NCBI GenBank assembly: GCA_016720465.1
Contig: JADKKO010000001.1
Location: 310,001 to 374,000 of the forward strand
DNA length: 64,000 bases
Origin: Holophagaceae bacterium
GTDB lineage: Bacteria; Acidobacteriota; Holophagae; Holophagales; Holophagaceae
Direction: 5' to 3'
Below, piece after piece: positions 40,479 to 48,871 of the stretch (position 1 is the first letter of the stretch; each line of letters begins with the position of its first letter). A model generated the notes under the pieces. The model made no database searches, was not told where the DNA came from, and saw only the letters and a program-made list of their open reading frames with translations. The position numbers and the translations under genes are program-made.

Positions 40479-41216
40479 TCAGCTTTGCGCGATCTTCACC
40501 AATTGGGCGAAGGCCGTAGGATCCAGGCTCGCGCCGCCCACCAGGGCGCCGGAGACCTCCGGCACCGTGAGGATCTGCTCGAAATTATTGGGGGTCACGC
40601 TGCCGCCGTACAGGATGGGCACGGAGGCGCCGGGTTCTCCCAGGATGACCCGCAGTTCCTCCCGGATGAACGCGTGGGCTTCGCGGACCTGGCGGCCATC
40701 CGCGATGCGGCCGGTGCCGATGGCCCAGACGGGCTCGTAGGCCACCCAGATCGGACCGCTGGAAACGCCTTTGAGTACCGAGAGCTGGGACTGGAGCACG
40801 CTGTAGGTCTGCTCCCGCTCGCGCTCTGCCATGGTCTCGCCGATGCAGAGCAGGGGCAGAAGCTTGCATTCCTGGGCGGCGCGGACTTTTTTAGCCAGGG
40901 CTTCGTTCGTCTCGCCGAACATCTGGCGCCGTTCGCTGTGCCCTAGGATGACGCCGCTGCAGGCCGCATCGCGGATCTGGGCCATGGACATTTCGCCGGT
41001 GAAAGCGCCCTTGGGCTCGAAATGCCCGTTCTGCGCGAAGGTGGTGATGCCGCGCTCCCGCAGCTGCGAATGGATGGTCCACAGCAGCACGGTGGGCGGC
41101 GCGATGGCCACCCGCACATCCTCCACGGGCGTGTAGTTCTTTGCGAACTCTGTGCAGAAGTTGGAAGCGTCCGCATAGAGGAGGTTCATCTTCCAATTCG
41201 CCACGACACAACGCAC
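40479..41216 (-). CDS. tpiA: triosephosphate isomerase
   Basis: A GTG at 41216, with GGAG five bases upstream, starts the expected sequence RCVVANWKMN and gives 245 residues. A longer frame reaching 41489 runs into pgk. The catalytic His is in ILGHSERRQMFGE and the catalytic Glu in AYEPVWAIGTGR; the phosphate loop is YGGSVTPNN. It interconverts DHAP and glyceraldehyde 3-phosphate. The gene follows pgk by 26 bases in one operon. Confidence 0.96.
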   Translation of the reverse strand: MRCVVANWKMNLLYADASNFCTEFAKNYTPVEDVRVAIAPPTVLLWTIHSQLRERGITTFAQNGHFEPKGAFTGEMSMAQIRDAACSGVILGHSERRQMFGETNEALAKKVRAAQECKLLPLLCIGETMAEREREQTYSVLQSQLSVLKGVSSGPIWVAYEPVWAIGTGRIADGRQVREAHAFIREELRVILGEPGASVPILYGGSVTPNNFEQILTVPEVSGALVGGASLDPTAFAQLVKIAQS

Positions 41217-41242
41217 GGCCGCTCCAGGTTGATGGAAAGAGT

Positions 41243-42439
41243 CTAGCGCGCCAGCGCAACCACGCCGGGCAATTCCAATCCGCTCAGGAATTCCAGGCTG
41301 GCGCCGCCGCCGGTGGAGACATGGCTCATGCGGGCGATGACCCCCGCCTTGGCGGCCGCGGCCACGCTGTCGCCACCGCCCACCAGCACGAAGGCGCCAC
41401 CATCGGCCGCATCCGCCATCTCCTCGGCGATGGTCAGAGTGCCGCTGGCAAAGGGCTCCAGCTCGAAAACCCCCAAGGGGCCGTTCCATAGAATCGTTTT
41501 CGCGGCGCGGATCTCCTGGACGTAGGCGGACACGGTTTCCGGCCCGATGTCCAGCCCCATCCGCCCCTCGGGGATGTCCGCATCATTGGTGAGCGCGCAT
41601 TCGGCGTCCTCCGCCAGGCGGTCGGCCACCAGGTGGTCCAGGGGCAGCAGCAGGCGGGTGCCCTTGGCCTTGGCCTCCTGGATGAGCCCCTTGGCCATTT
41701 CCACCTTGTCGTCCTCGCAGAGGCTCGTGCCGATGGGGATTCCTTCGGCCTTCAACAGCGTGTAGCTCATGGCCCCGCCAATGAGGATGGCGTCGGCCTT
41801 GCCCAGGAAATGATGGATGAGCTCGATCTTGTCCGATACCTTGGCTCCGCCCATGACCGCGACCAGAGGCTTTTCCGGGTTGTGCAGGATGCGGCCCAGC
41901 GCGGCGAGTTCCTTCTCCATGAGGAAGCCCGCGGCGACGCGGTCTTTCGGGAAATCCGCCACCATGCCGCTCACGGAGGCGTGGGCCCGGTGCGCGGCGC
42001 CGAAGGCATCGTTGACATAGGCATCCGCCAGCTTCGCCAGGGCCGCAGCGAATTCCGCTTTGTTTTTCGTCTCACCCTTGTCGAACCGGAGGTTCTCCAG
42101 GAGCAGGACCTGGCCGGGTTGAAGGGCCCGGGCTTCGGTTTCCACAGCCTCGCCCACAACGCCGGATGCGAGCCGCACATCGAATCCCTGCTCCTTGAGC
42201 CAAGCCGCCACCGGCGCAAGGCTAAAGGCCGCTTCAAAGCCTTCACCCTTGGGCCGGCCCAGGTGTGAAGCCAGCACCACCGACGCGCCCTGGTCCAGCA
42301 GGCGCTTCAAGGTCGGAAGGGTCTCACGGATGCGGGTGGGATCCGTGATCGCGCCATCTTTCAAGGGGACATTCAGGTCCGCGCGGAGGAACACGCGCAG
42401 GCCCTTTGCATCGAGATCCTTCAAGGTTCGGAAACTCAT
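41243..42439 (-). CDS. pgk: phosphoglycerate kinase
   Basis: The ATG at 42439 with AGGAG at five bases gives 398 residues. Signatures are VFLRADLNVPLKDG, VVLASHLGRPKG, VAVMGGAKVSDKIE and the C-terminal FVLVGGGDSVAAAAKAG, followed by VSTGGGASLEFLSG. It makes ATP from 1,3-bisphosphoglycerate. Operon order is methyltransferase, pgk, tpiA. Confidence 0.97.
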   Translation of the reverse strand: MSFRTLKDLDAKGLRVFLRADLNVPLKDGAITDPTRIRETLPTLKRLLDQGASVVLASHLGRPKGEGFEAAFSLAPVAAWLKEQGFDVRLASGVVGEAVETEARALQPGQVLLLENLRFDKGETKNKAEFAAALAKLADAYVNDAFGAAHRAHASVSGMVADFPKDRVAAGFLMEKELAALGRILHNPEKPLVAVMGGAKVSDKIELIHHFLGKADAILIGGAMSYTLLKAEGIPIGTSLCEDDKVEMAKGLIQEAKAKGTRLLLPLDHLVADRLAEDAECALTNDADIPEGRMGLDIGPETVSAYVQEIRAAKTILWNGPLGVFELEPFASGTLTIAEEMADAADGGAFVLVGGGDSVAAAAKAGVIARMSHVSTGGGASLEFLSGLELPGVVALAR

Positions 42440-42491
42440 GGGGACTCCTGGAAGAAAAATTATCCGACAAGCAGCAAGCGGGCATCGGGGG

Positions 42492-43223
42492 CTATTCCCC
42501 CTTTGACCGCTCGAAGAAGGCCAGCCATCGCGGAGAATCCGGCCGGAACCCATTTCCGGAGTAGTCTCCGCATTCCGCGCGCAGCTTGAGCCCCGCTTCC
42601 ACGGCCAGCCCGGCCAATTCCGCGGGCTCGTAGACGCGGACCGATTCCACCACTTCGCGGGTGGCGCCGGAATCGAGGTATTCGATGCTCATGCGCTTGA
42701 CGATGCGCTTGCCCTCGATGGTCCGGCGGTTGTGGACGCGCCTGCCCGAATGCTCCTCCACGTCTTCGAGCACGAGGTTTTCCCGCAGGTGGGCCGCGTT
42801 CAGGTAATCCATGAGCGCCACGCCGCCTGGCCGGAGCAGGGCCGCCAGATTGTGCAGCAGGGCGCGGTTGTTCGAGTCGCTGAAATAACCGAAAGGGGTG
42901 AACCAGAGGCAGATTCCGGCCAGGGAATTCGCCCGGAGGGGCAGGTGGCGCATGTCCCCGCGGAGCAGATGCCCCCGCAAGTGCGTGGGCGCGGCGCGCA
43001 GGAGGCTCGGGGAGAGGTCCAGGCCGAAGGCTTCCGGATTGCTCCTGCGCAACCAGTCCAAGTGCCGGCCCGCGCCGCAGGCCAGGTCCAGCACCGGCCC
43101 CGAGGCCAGTTCTGGCGCCATCCGCAGGCCGGTTTCCACGGCCAATTCCGCCTCGGCCTCGTCGCGGTTCGCGTAGAGCGCCAGATAATCCTCGTCGAAC
43201 CAGTCTTTGAACCAATCTTCCAT
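42492..43223 (-). CDS. class I SAM-dependent methyltransferase
   Basis: The 243-residue protein has motif I VLDLACGAGRHLDWL, then FGLDLSPSLL, a motif near LRGDMRHLPLRANSLAGICLWFTPFGYF and LLRPGGVALMDYL, the usual class I order. Substrate is unknown. The ATG has no Shine-Dalgarno sequence, and TAGGCT ends six bases upstream. A tandem heptamer array lies immediately beyond that box. It is followed by pgk after 52 bases. Confidence 0.83.
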   Translation of the reverse strand: MEDWFKDWFDEDYLALYANRDEAEAELAVETGLRMAPELASGPVLDLACGAGRHLDWLRRSNPEAFGLDLSPSLLRAAPTHLRGHLLRGDMRHLPLRANSLAGICLWFTPFGYFSDSNNRALLHNLAALLRPGGVALMDYLNAAHLRENLVLEDVEEHSGRRVHNRRTIEGKRIVKRMSIEYLDSGATREVVESVRVYEPAELAGLAVEAGLKLRAECGDYSGNGFRPDSPRWLAFFERSKGE

Positions 43224-43229
43224 TCCAAC

Positions 43230-43235
43230 AGCCTA
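43230..43235 (-). promoter_or_regulatory. -10-like TAGGCT of leaderless methyltransferase gene
   Basis: On the minus strand TAGGCT ends six bases before the ATG at 43223. The -35 region would fall inside the ATGAGCY tandem repeat, so repeat number could influence this promoter. Confidence 0.45.
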
Positions 43236-43247
43236 ACGCTGTGGGGC

Positions 43248-43303
43248 ATGAGCCATGAGCTATGAGCTATGAGCCATGAGCCATGAGCCATGAGCTTTGA
43301 GCC
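43248..43303. repeat. tandem heptamer array, eight copies of ATGAGCY
   Basis: Eight 7-base units follow without gaps: six ATGAGCC/T in mixed order, a further ATGAGCT and a final TTGAGCC. The array lies between the divergent methyltransferase and rbfA promoters. Each unit contains an ATG in a different frame, none leading to a useful gene. It is a simple-sequence locus able to change copy number by slippage. Confidence 0.9.
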
Positions 43304-43347
43304 AAGAGGCTGAAGCCCACGGCCCGCGGGGCAGGGGTCATCCCCGT

Positions 43348-43353
43348 TACACT
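43348..43353 (+). promoter_or_regulatory. possible -10 (TACACT) of rbfA-truB
   Basis: TACACT lies 24 bases before the rbfA ATG and would leave a short leader containing the GAGGA ribosome-binding site. Confidence 0.35.
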
Positions 43354-43377
43354 GGGCAACCACCTGAGGACCGATCC

Positions 43378-43779
43378 ATGAACCGCCCCGAACGCCTTGA
43401 AGACCAGATCCAGTTCCTGCTGTCCACCATCGTCTTGAGAGAGCTGCGGGATCCGGAGCTGGGTTTTGTCACCATCACCGCAGTGCGCCTGACTCCGGAC
43501 CGCAGCCAGGCGCGGGTCTACTTCACGGCCCTCCCCACGGAGGGAGGATCCGATGAGGCCCAGACCGCCCTGAGCAGGAAAGCCCTGGGGCGCGCCGCCG
43601 GATTCCTGCGCACCCATCTGGCCAAGGTATTGGACATGAAGCGGGTGCCGGAGCTGAAATTCTTCCCCGATGCCTCCCTCGCCGAAGGCAACCGCATGGA
43701 GAGCCTCCTCGCGGAACTGGAAAAGGAGCGGGCCGCGCGGCCCGTCGAACCCGAGGCCCCAGAGACGCCGGAAGCCTGA
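43378..43779 (+). CDS. rbfA: ribosome-binding factor A
   Basis: The ATG at 43378 with GAGGA gives 133 residues; an upstream in-frame start (43297) lies in the repeat region and is rejected. Family features are RLEDQIQFLLSTIVLRELRDPELGFVTITAV in essence, then ARVYFTAL and the C-terminal RVPELKFFPDASLAEGNRMESLL. RbfA matures the 30S subunit, consistent with truB next. Confidence 0.93.
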   Translation: MNRPERLEDQIQFLLSTIVLRELRDPELGFVTITAVRLTPDRSQARVYFTALPTEGGSDEAQTALSRKALGRAAGFLRTHLAKVLDMKRVPELKFFPDASLAEGNRMESLLAELEKERAARPVEPEAPETPEA

Positions 43780-44672
43780 TGGAGTCTGGGGTCTGTCTGG
43801 TCCACAAAGAAACCGGGGGCACGAGCTTTGATGTGGTGCGCGCGTTCTCGCGGGAAGCCCGGGAAGAAGGCCTGAAGAAATACCCCTTGGGCCATGGCGG
43901 CACGCTGGATCCCTTCGCCAGCGGCCTGCTGCTGATCCTCGCGGGCCAGGCCACGCGGCTCATGGAACTGATGCACCCGCTGCCCAAGACCTATGTCGCG
44001 GTACTCGCCTGGGGCGCCGAAACGGACACCTGCGACCATCTGGGCCGGCCAATGGCCGAAGGCGATGCCTCAGCTCTCTCTCCGGCCATGCTGGATGCTG
44101 CCCTGGCGGCGTTCCTGGGCTGGCGGGACCAGGTTCCGCCCGCGACGAGCGCGAAAAAGATCGACGGCGAAGCAGCCTATCGGAAAGCCCATCGCGGCGA
44201 GGAAGTCCTCCTTCCACCCTCGCGGGTCTACCTTCACGAGGCCAGGTGGCTGGACCACGATCTGCCGAAGCGCAGCCGCCTGGAACTCACCTGCCGGGGC
44301 GGCTACTACGTGCGGGCCCTGGCCCGGGACTTGGGCCGCCAACTCGGCTGCGGCGCCCATCTTGCCGGACTGGATCGGAGCGCCATCGGACCCTGGAGCG
44401 ACCCCGCGCCCGGCGCGCGCGAATGGGTTCGCGGCGAAGCCCTGGTGCCGTGGTGCCGCTCCCGCTGGCTCACCGGCGACGAGGCGGCTTCCCTGGGCCA
44501 CGGACGAGCCATCCCTCTGGGGGAAATGGAGGAGCCCACCTGGAAGCTGCCCGCTGGTTTTCCCGATCCAGTGGCTCCCATCCGCGCGCTCCATGAAGGC
44601 AGGCTGGTGGCGCTGCTCCGGGAGCAGGAAGGCGGGCTCCGGACCTTCGCGAATCTGCGCGGGGGGCTGTGA
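43779..44672 (+). CDS. truB: tRNA pseudouridine(55) synthase
   Basis: The 297-residue enzyme has the catalytic Asp44 in GHGGTLDPFASGLLLI, preceded by KETGGTSFDVVRAF, and KTYVAVLAWGAETDTCDHLG. Later motifs are QVPPATSAKKIDGEAAYRKA and CRGGYYVRALARDLG. It makes pseudouridine 55 in the T-loop of tRNAs. Its ATG shares a base with the rbfA stop. Confidence 0.96.
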   Translation: MESGVCLVHKETGGTSFDVVRAFSREAREEGLKKYPLGHGGTLDPFASGLLLILAGQATRLMELMHPLPKTYVAVLAWGAETDTCDHLGRPMAEGDASALSPAMLDAALAAFLGWRDQVPPATSAKKIDGEAAYRKAHRGEEVLLPPSRVYLHEARWLDHDLPKRSRLELTCRGGYYVRALARDLGRQLGCGAHLAGLDRSAIGPWSDPAPGAREWVRGEALVPWCRSRWLTGDEAASLGHGRAIPLGEMEEPTWKLPAGFPDPVAPIRALHEGRLVALLREQEGGLRTFANLRGGL

Positions 44673-44675
44673 GGG

Positions 44676-45482
44676 CTACGACGCCTGCTGGCCCTGCCCC
44701 TGGGCGGCCTTGATGGCGGCTTCGAGGTCGAGGATGGGTTCCGGGCGGCCGTAGACGAACCCCTGGACCCAGGGCACGTCCGCGTCCATGACGGAGATCA
44801 GCTCTTCGTACAGCTCGACTCCCTCGGCGATGAAGCCCACCCGCATGTGCTCGGCAAAGTGGGCCAGGGCGTTCAACAGGGCCGCCTGATAGGGTCGGCG
44901 GTGGACCTGCTCCACGAGGCTCCGGTCGGCCTTGATGAAATCCGGCGCGAGCCTGGCCATGTGGGTCAGGGAGGCCACGCCTGCTCCGAGGTCGTCCACG
45001 GCGATTTTCAACCCATGATCGCGCAGGCGTTTGGCATACACCTGGAGCTCATCCAGGCGGTGCAGCGAATGGCTCTCGGTGAATTCCACCACCACCTGGC
45101 CCGGGTTCACTTCTAGGCCGCCTACCCAACGCGGCAGATGGCTCCAGAATTCCGGATGGGCCAGGGTGCTGGGTTCAAGGTTGATGAAATGCATCCGGTC
45201 CACGGGGACGGTCCCTGATAGCAGCTTGAAGGCCGCATCGAGGCAGACCATGTCCAGGCGGACCTTGTCTTCGTAGGGGACGGCGTCATCCGCGAAGATG
45301 GTCCCCACGGTGAGCATCTCGCCGCTTTCATCCTTGTAGCGGAAAAGCATCTCCTGAGCCATGATCCGCGCGCTGCGGACGCTGTAGATCGGGTGCGCAT
45401 AAGGCACCAGGGGCCGCTGGAAGCTGAGGAGGCTGTGGAGGATGTCCGTGGTCAATCTGGCTCCGGGACCCCATGGTGACAC
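44676..45482 (-). CDS. EAL-domain protein, putative cyclic-di-GMP phosphodiesterase
   Basis: The ~268-residue protein is a stand-alone EAL domain. The signature reads QEMLFRYKD (EML instead of EAL). The usual metal and catalytic residues are visible: Asn in FINLEPS, Glu in VVEFTES, Asp pair in VDDLGAG, Lys in FIKADRSL, Glu in IAEGVE and Gln in VQGFVYG. It may therefore hydrolyse c-di-GMP. The start is unsure: GTG 45482 lacks a good ribosome-binding site, and a TTG inside (LTTDILH) is an alternative. It is convergent with truB. Confidence 0.8.
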   Translation of the reverse strand: MSPWGPGARLTTDILHSLLSFQRPLVPYAHPIYSVRSARIMAQEMLFRYKDESGEMLTVGTIFADDAVPYEDKVRLDMVCLDAAFKLLSGTVPVDRMHFINLEPSTLAHPEFWSHLPRWVGGLEVNPGQVVVEFTESHSLHRLDELQVYAKRLRDHGLKIAVDDLGAGVASLTHMARLAPDFIKADRSLVEQVHRRPYQAALLNALAHFAEHMRVGFIAEGVELYEELISVMDADVPWVQGFVYGRPEPILDLEAAIKAAQGQGQQAS

Positions 45483-45602
45483 TTCGCCGCGGGGTGGAGC
45501 AAAGCTTATACCTCAAGGGAGCGGATGCCCACAATTGAGGTTGTTAAGTGTTGTGAAGCGCGGGCGGAGGGTTCCCTGGGCTAGGCTGGAATGGGAGGAA
45601 CC

Positions 45603-46958
45603 ATGGCCAGGACGATCGTGTTGGGAGCTGGGAAATCCGGGTTGGCCGCCGCCCGCTTCCTGGCTTCCCGGGGCATCGAGGCCGTGGTCACGGACAGCAA
45701 AGCTCAGCCTTCGCCTGCCCAGATCGAAGCGCTGCTGCAGGGCCAGATCCCGGCGGTCTGGGGCGGCCATCCCCTCTCCCTGCTCGACGGCTGCGCCGAG
45801 GTGGTCCTGAGCCCGGGCATCAGCCCAGGGGTTCCATTCGCGGTGGAGGCCCTCCGGCGCGGCATTCCCGTCATCGGCGAGATCGAGCTGGCGCACCGCG
45901 CCCTGCGCGCAAGATCGGATGGCTCCCGCATTCTGGCCATCACGGGCACCAACGGGAAAAGCACCACCACGGACCTGCTCGCGCACCTCCTGGGGAGCAG
46001 CGGGCTCAAGGCCGTCGCCTGTGGAAACCTGGGAAAGCCCTTCCTGCAGGCCGTGGTGGAAAACGGTCCCGGCACGATCTACGCATTGGAGCTTTCCAGC
46101 TACCAACTGGAGACCATCCAGGATTTCCACGCGGAGGGCGCGGCCTTCCTGAATCTCACACCGGACCACCTGGCGCGCCATGGGACCCTGGAATCCTATC
46201 GCCGGACCAAACTGCGCATCTTCCAACGGCAGGCCGAGATGGATCTGCGCGTGGTGCCGGCCTCCCATCCGGAGTGGTGGTCGGACGCGCCTGGAACGGC
46301 TGCCACCGCGATGTTCGGATGGGAGGCGCCGGCTGGGCCGGGTGCCTTCTGCGGGTCCGATGGCTGGCTCCGCGCCAAGGATATCGATGGCTCCATCACT
46401 GACATCCTGCACCGCTCGGAGCTGAAGATTCCCGGCGGCCACAACGTTGAGAATGCGCTCGTGGCCCTGCTGCTGGCCTGGCATGGAGGCGCGCCCATGG
46501 AGTCGATCCGCGGCGGGCTGCGCACTTATCCCGGCCTGGCGCACCGCATCGCTTTCTGTGGGGAAAGGAACGGCATCCGCGCCTACAACGATTCCAAGGG
46601 CACCAACGTGGATGCCACGGCCATCGCCGTCCGGGCCCTCCCGGGGCCGCTGGTGCTGCTGCTGGGCGGTACGGACAAAGGCAGCGGCTATCTGCCGCTG
46701 CGGGAAGAACTGCAAGGGAAACTGCGCAAGCTCGTCTTCCTGGGGGAGGCCGTCCCGCAACTGGAGCGGGACCTGGGCGATCTGCCCCACGACGTGGTCC
46801 CCGCCTTCGATGAGGCCGTGCGCCACGCGCTAGGCCTTGCGAGGAGCGGCGATCAGGTGCTGCTGAGCCCGGCCTGCGCCAGTTTCGACCAGTTCAACAA
46901 CTTCGAAGAGCGGGGCGAGCGGTTCGAGGCGCTGGTGAGGGAATGGGTCGAACCCTAG
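45603..46958 (+). CDS. murD: UDP-N-acetylmuramoylalanine--D-glutamate ligase
   Basis: The ATG at 45603 follows GGGAGGA; an upstream in-frame start at 45591 would include that site. The 451-residue Mur ligase has IVLGAGKSGLAAARFL, the ATP loop GTNGKS (115-120), ELSSYQLE, LNLTPDHLARHGTLESYRRTK and YNDSKGTN. It adds D-glutamate in peptidoglycan precursor synthesis. A TAGGCT box at 45582-45587 may be its -10. No other mur genes are adjacent. It abuts the convergent phhB stop. Confidence 0.95.
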   Translation: MARTIVLGAGKSGLAAARFLASRGIEAVVTDSKAQPSPAQIEALLQGQIPAVWGGHPLSLLDGCAEVVLSPGISPGVPFAVEALRRGIPVIGEIELAHRALRARSDGSRILAITGTNGKSTTTDLLAHLLGSSGLKAVACGNLGKPFLQAVVENGPGTIYALELSSYQLETIQDFHAEGAAFLNLTPDHLARHGTLESYRRTKLRIFQRQAEMDLRVVPASHPEWWSDAPGTAATAMFGWEAPAGPGAFCGSDGWLRAKDIDGSITDILHRSELKIPGGHNVENALVALLLAWHGGAPMESIRGGLRTYPGLAHRIAFCGERNGIRAYNDSKGTNVDATAIAVRALPGPLVLLLGGTDKGSGYLPLREELQGKLRKLVFLGEAVPQLERDLGDLPHDVVPAFDEAVRHALGLARSGDQVLLSPACASFDQFNNFEERGERFEALVREWVEP

Positions 46959-47204
46959 TCATGACCCGAAGTGCTTCACCGCCGCATCGATCATCTCCGC
47001 CAGCCTGCGGTCCTTATCGGTCACGCCGCCGGCATCGTGGGTCGTGAGCTTGATGCGCACATAGCCCCAGCCGAACTCGATGTCCGGGTGGTGGTTCATG
47101 GCTTCGGCGGGCGTCACCACCGCGCTCACGAAATTGAAGGAGGTCAGGAAATCAGGTGTCTTGATGTCGGCGTGCAGGGCCCCGTCGCGTTCGATCCATT
47201 GCAT
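46959..47204 (-). CDS. phhB: pterin-4a-carbinolamine dehydratase
   Basis: The ATG at 47204 with GGAG gives 81 residues. FLTSFNFVSAVVTPAEAMNH followed by HHPDIEFGWGYVRIKLTTHDAGGVT is the PCD/DCoH signature with the catalytic histidine pair. It regenerates the tetrahydropterin cofactor used by phenylalanine hydroxylase, encoded 15 bases upstream. Confidence 0.93.
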   Translation of the reverse strand: MQWIERDGALHADIKTPDFLTSFNFVSAVVTPAEAMNHHPDIEFGWGYVRIKLTTHDAGGVTDKDRRLAEMIDAAVKHFGS

Positions 47205-47219
47205 GGCTGGCTCCAATCC

Positions 47220-48791
47220 TCAAAGTATGTCCACGTTTCCAGGCTCCAACAGTTCTTGGATCTCTTCCGTCAGCAGCCAATCGTCCGCTGCTTCGGGCAG
47301 CCAGGCCTGGAGGCTGGCCGCGTCCAGTTTTCCGCTTTCCCGCATGGCTCGCACCGCCTCATAGATGGCGGCGGACCGCGGGCTCAGGGCTTCGGCTTTC
47401 CGGGCGCGGGCTTCGGCCTCGGCATCGCCCTCGGCGAAGGCATTCTGCTCGCCGAACCACCGGTCCCATTCGCCGGGGTCTGCGGGACCCCCGGCTACGG
47501 AGGGTAGGCCTTCGCTGATGAAAAGCAGGGCCCAGGAAGGCAAATCCAATGGCTCGCCATTCTGCTGGGCCCGCAGATTGATGGCCTCATGATCACTCAC
47601 CATGAATCCGGAAATAACAAGCCCTGACAGTAATTTAAGTTCAAAAGCTCCATGACTTGGCAGCTCGGCTTGGCCGAAGGCCAGCAGGGCTTCGCCCGAC
47701 CAGGGCTTTCGAATCGCATGACCTTCCCGGGACAAAAGGATGGGTCCTTCCAGGCGGGCGACGGAAGCGCGCAGACCGTTGGAGGAGCCGGGACCATTCG
47801 CCACTTCCACCACTTTGCCGCTCAGTTCCAGGCCATCAGAGAGCACCAGGTGGTTGACAGTCCGGGCCCGGAGAGCCTCGTTGAGACCGAAATCCCCGCC
47901 CCGCTTCCAGGCCATGGTGGATTCGAAGGCTTCCAGCACCTCGAAGAGATGGTCAAAGTCCCGAGCCACGAAAAGCTGCGGCTGCATGGTGGTGATGTCG
48001 TATTCGGTCTCGGCGCAAAGCAGGCTCAGGGGCAGCTTTTCCACTTCCCCGGACAGACAGCGCTCAGCCTCGCCGATGGAGGAGAGCAGGCCTGCTCCGT
48101 AGATCTTCGGGCGCTCCAGATCTCCCACCAGTCCGTATTCCGCGGTCCACCAGTAGAGGCGCGAAGCTTTGGTGTTTTCGCTGACGTAGCGGCGGCTGGC
48201 GCCGGCGGCCCGCAGGCGCTCCTCGGACAGCCGGATGTCCGACCCGGTGGCCGCGGGGTCCTCCTTCACCACGCTCAGATTGCGGATGGCCTCGAAAACC
48301 GCCTGGTCCTCCACGGAGGCGATCGCCTTGAAGCCCGCGACGCCGCTGCGCTTCAGGTATTCGGCGTAACGCGCATCCGCGAGGATCGGCGCATGGCCGG
48401 CGCTTTCATGCACGATGTCCGGGGCGGGGGTGTAGTCCACGTGTTCAAAGGTGCGGATGTCCGCGGCGATAGCCAGCACCCCCAGGCTCTGGAGTTCCGT
48501 GAAGACCGCCGGGGGGATGAAGCCCCGGACGGACACGGCGCTCCAGCCCAGCCCGGACAGTCTTTCATTCATCTCATCAAGGCTCGGAATGCGTTCCAGG
48601 CCGATGCCTGTGGCTTCCAGGCCCCTCAGGTAGCTCTCGACGGCCTTGTCCTTCAAATGTCCCGTCAGCCGGCCCAGGATGTGGCGCCAAACCGCATGGT
48701 CCCGAGGCGTATAGGCTTCGCAGTCCTGGGAAACGACGAATCGCTGGAGGTGCTTGGGCAGGGCTTGGATGGCTCGTTCGGTCGGCGTCAT
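47220..48791 (-). CDS. phhA: aromatic amino acid hydroxylase (phenylalanine 4-monooxygenase type) with long C-terminal extension
   Basis: The ATG at 48791 with GGAG at five bases gives 523 residues. Iron ligands are His128 and His133 (DIVHESAGHAPIL) and Glu218 (YWWTAEYGLVGD). The catalytic core lies at about residues 25-300. The remaining ~220 residues are not part of the usual bacterial enzyme (~260-300 residues) and are unrecognised. With PhhB it converts phenylalanine to tyrosine using tetrahydropterin. A palindrome lies in its promoter region and a LysR gene directly upstream. Confidence 0.9.
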   Translation of the reverse strand: MTPTERAIQALPKHLQRFVVSQDCEAYTPRDHAVWRHILGRLTGHLKDKAVESYLRGLEATGIGLERIPSLDEMNERLSGLGWSAVSVRGFIPPAVFTELQSLGVLAIAADIRTFEHVDYTPAPDIVHESAGHAPILADARYAEYLKRSGVAGFKAIASVEDQAVFEAIRNLSVVKEDPAATGSDIRLSEERLRAAGASRRYVSENTKASRLYWWTAEYGLVGDLERPKIYGAGLLSSIGEAERCLSGEVEKLPLSLLCAETEYDITTMQPQLFVARDFDHLFEVLEAFESTMAWKRGGDFGLNEALRARTVNHLVLSDGLELSGKVVEVANGPGSSNGLRASVARLEGPILLSREGHAIRKPWSGEALLAFGQAELPSHGAFELKLLSGLVISGFMVSDHEAINLRAQQNGEPLDLPSWALLFISEGLPSVAGGPADPGEWDRWFGEQNAFAEGDAEAEARARKAEALSPRSAAIYEAVRAMRESGKLDAASLQAWLPEAADDWLLTEEIQELLEPGNVDIL

Positions 48792-48838
48792 GGAGGCTCC
48801 AGTTATCAATATGGCGCCTGGGATTGCTGACGGAAATT

Positions 48839-48859
48839 CAATAAAGATCGATCTTATTG
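48839..48859. promoter_or_regulatory. near-perfect palindrome upstream of phhA
   Basis: A perfect 12-base core AAGATCGATCTT (48844-48855) is flanked by CAAT on the left (48839-48842) and ATTG on the right (48856-48859), with one extra A in the left arm. It sits about 50 bases upstream of the phhA ATG in the 80-base gap after the LysR gene. It is a good candidate operator; the cognate regulator is unproven. Confidence 0.5.
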
Positions 48860-48871
48860 TCGGTTTAACGA

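Noticed and set aside
40479..41489. Longer 336-residue version of triosephosphate isomerase
   Set aside because: The extra N-terminus overlaps pgk; GTG 41216 with GGAG gives the standard 245-residue enzyme.
43248..43303. Tandem repeat considered as a CRISPR array
   Set aside because: Units are 7 bases, contiguous and without spacers; no cas genes are near.
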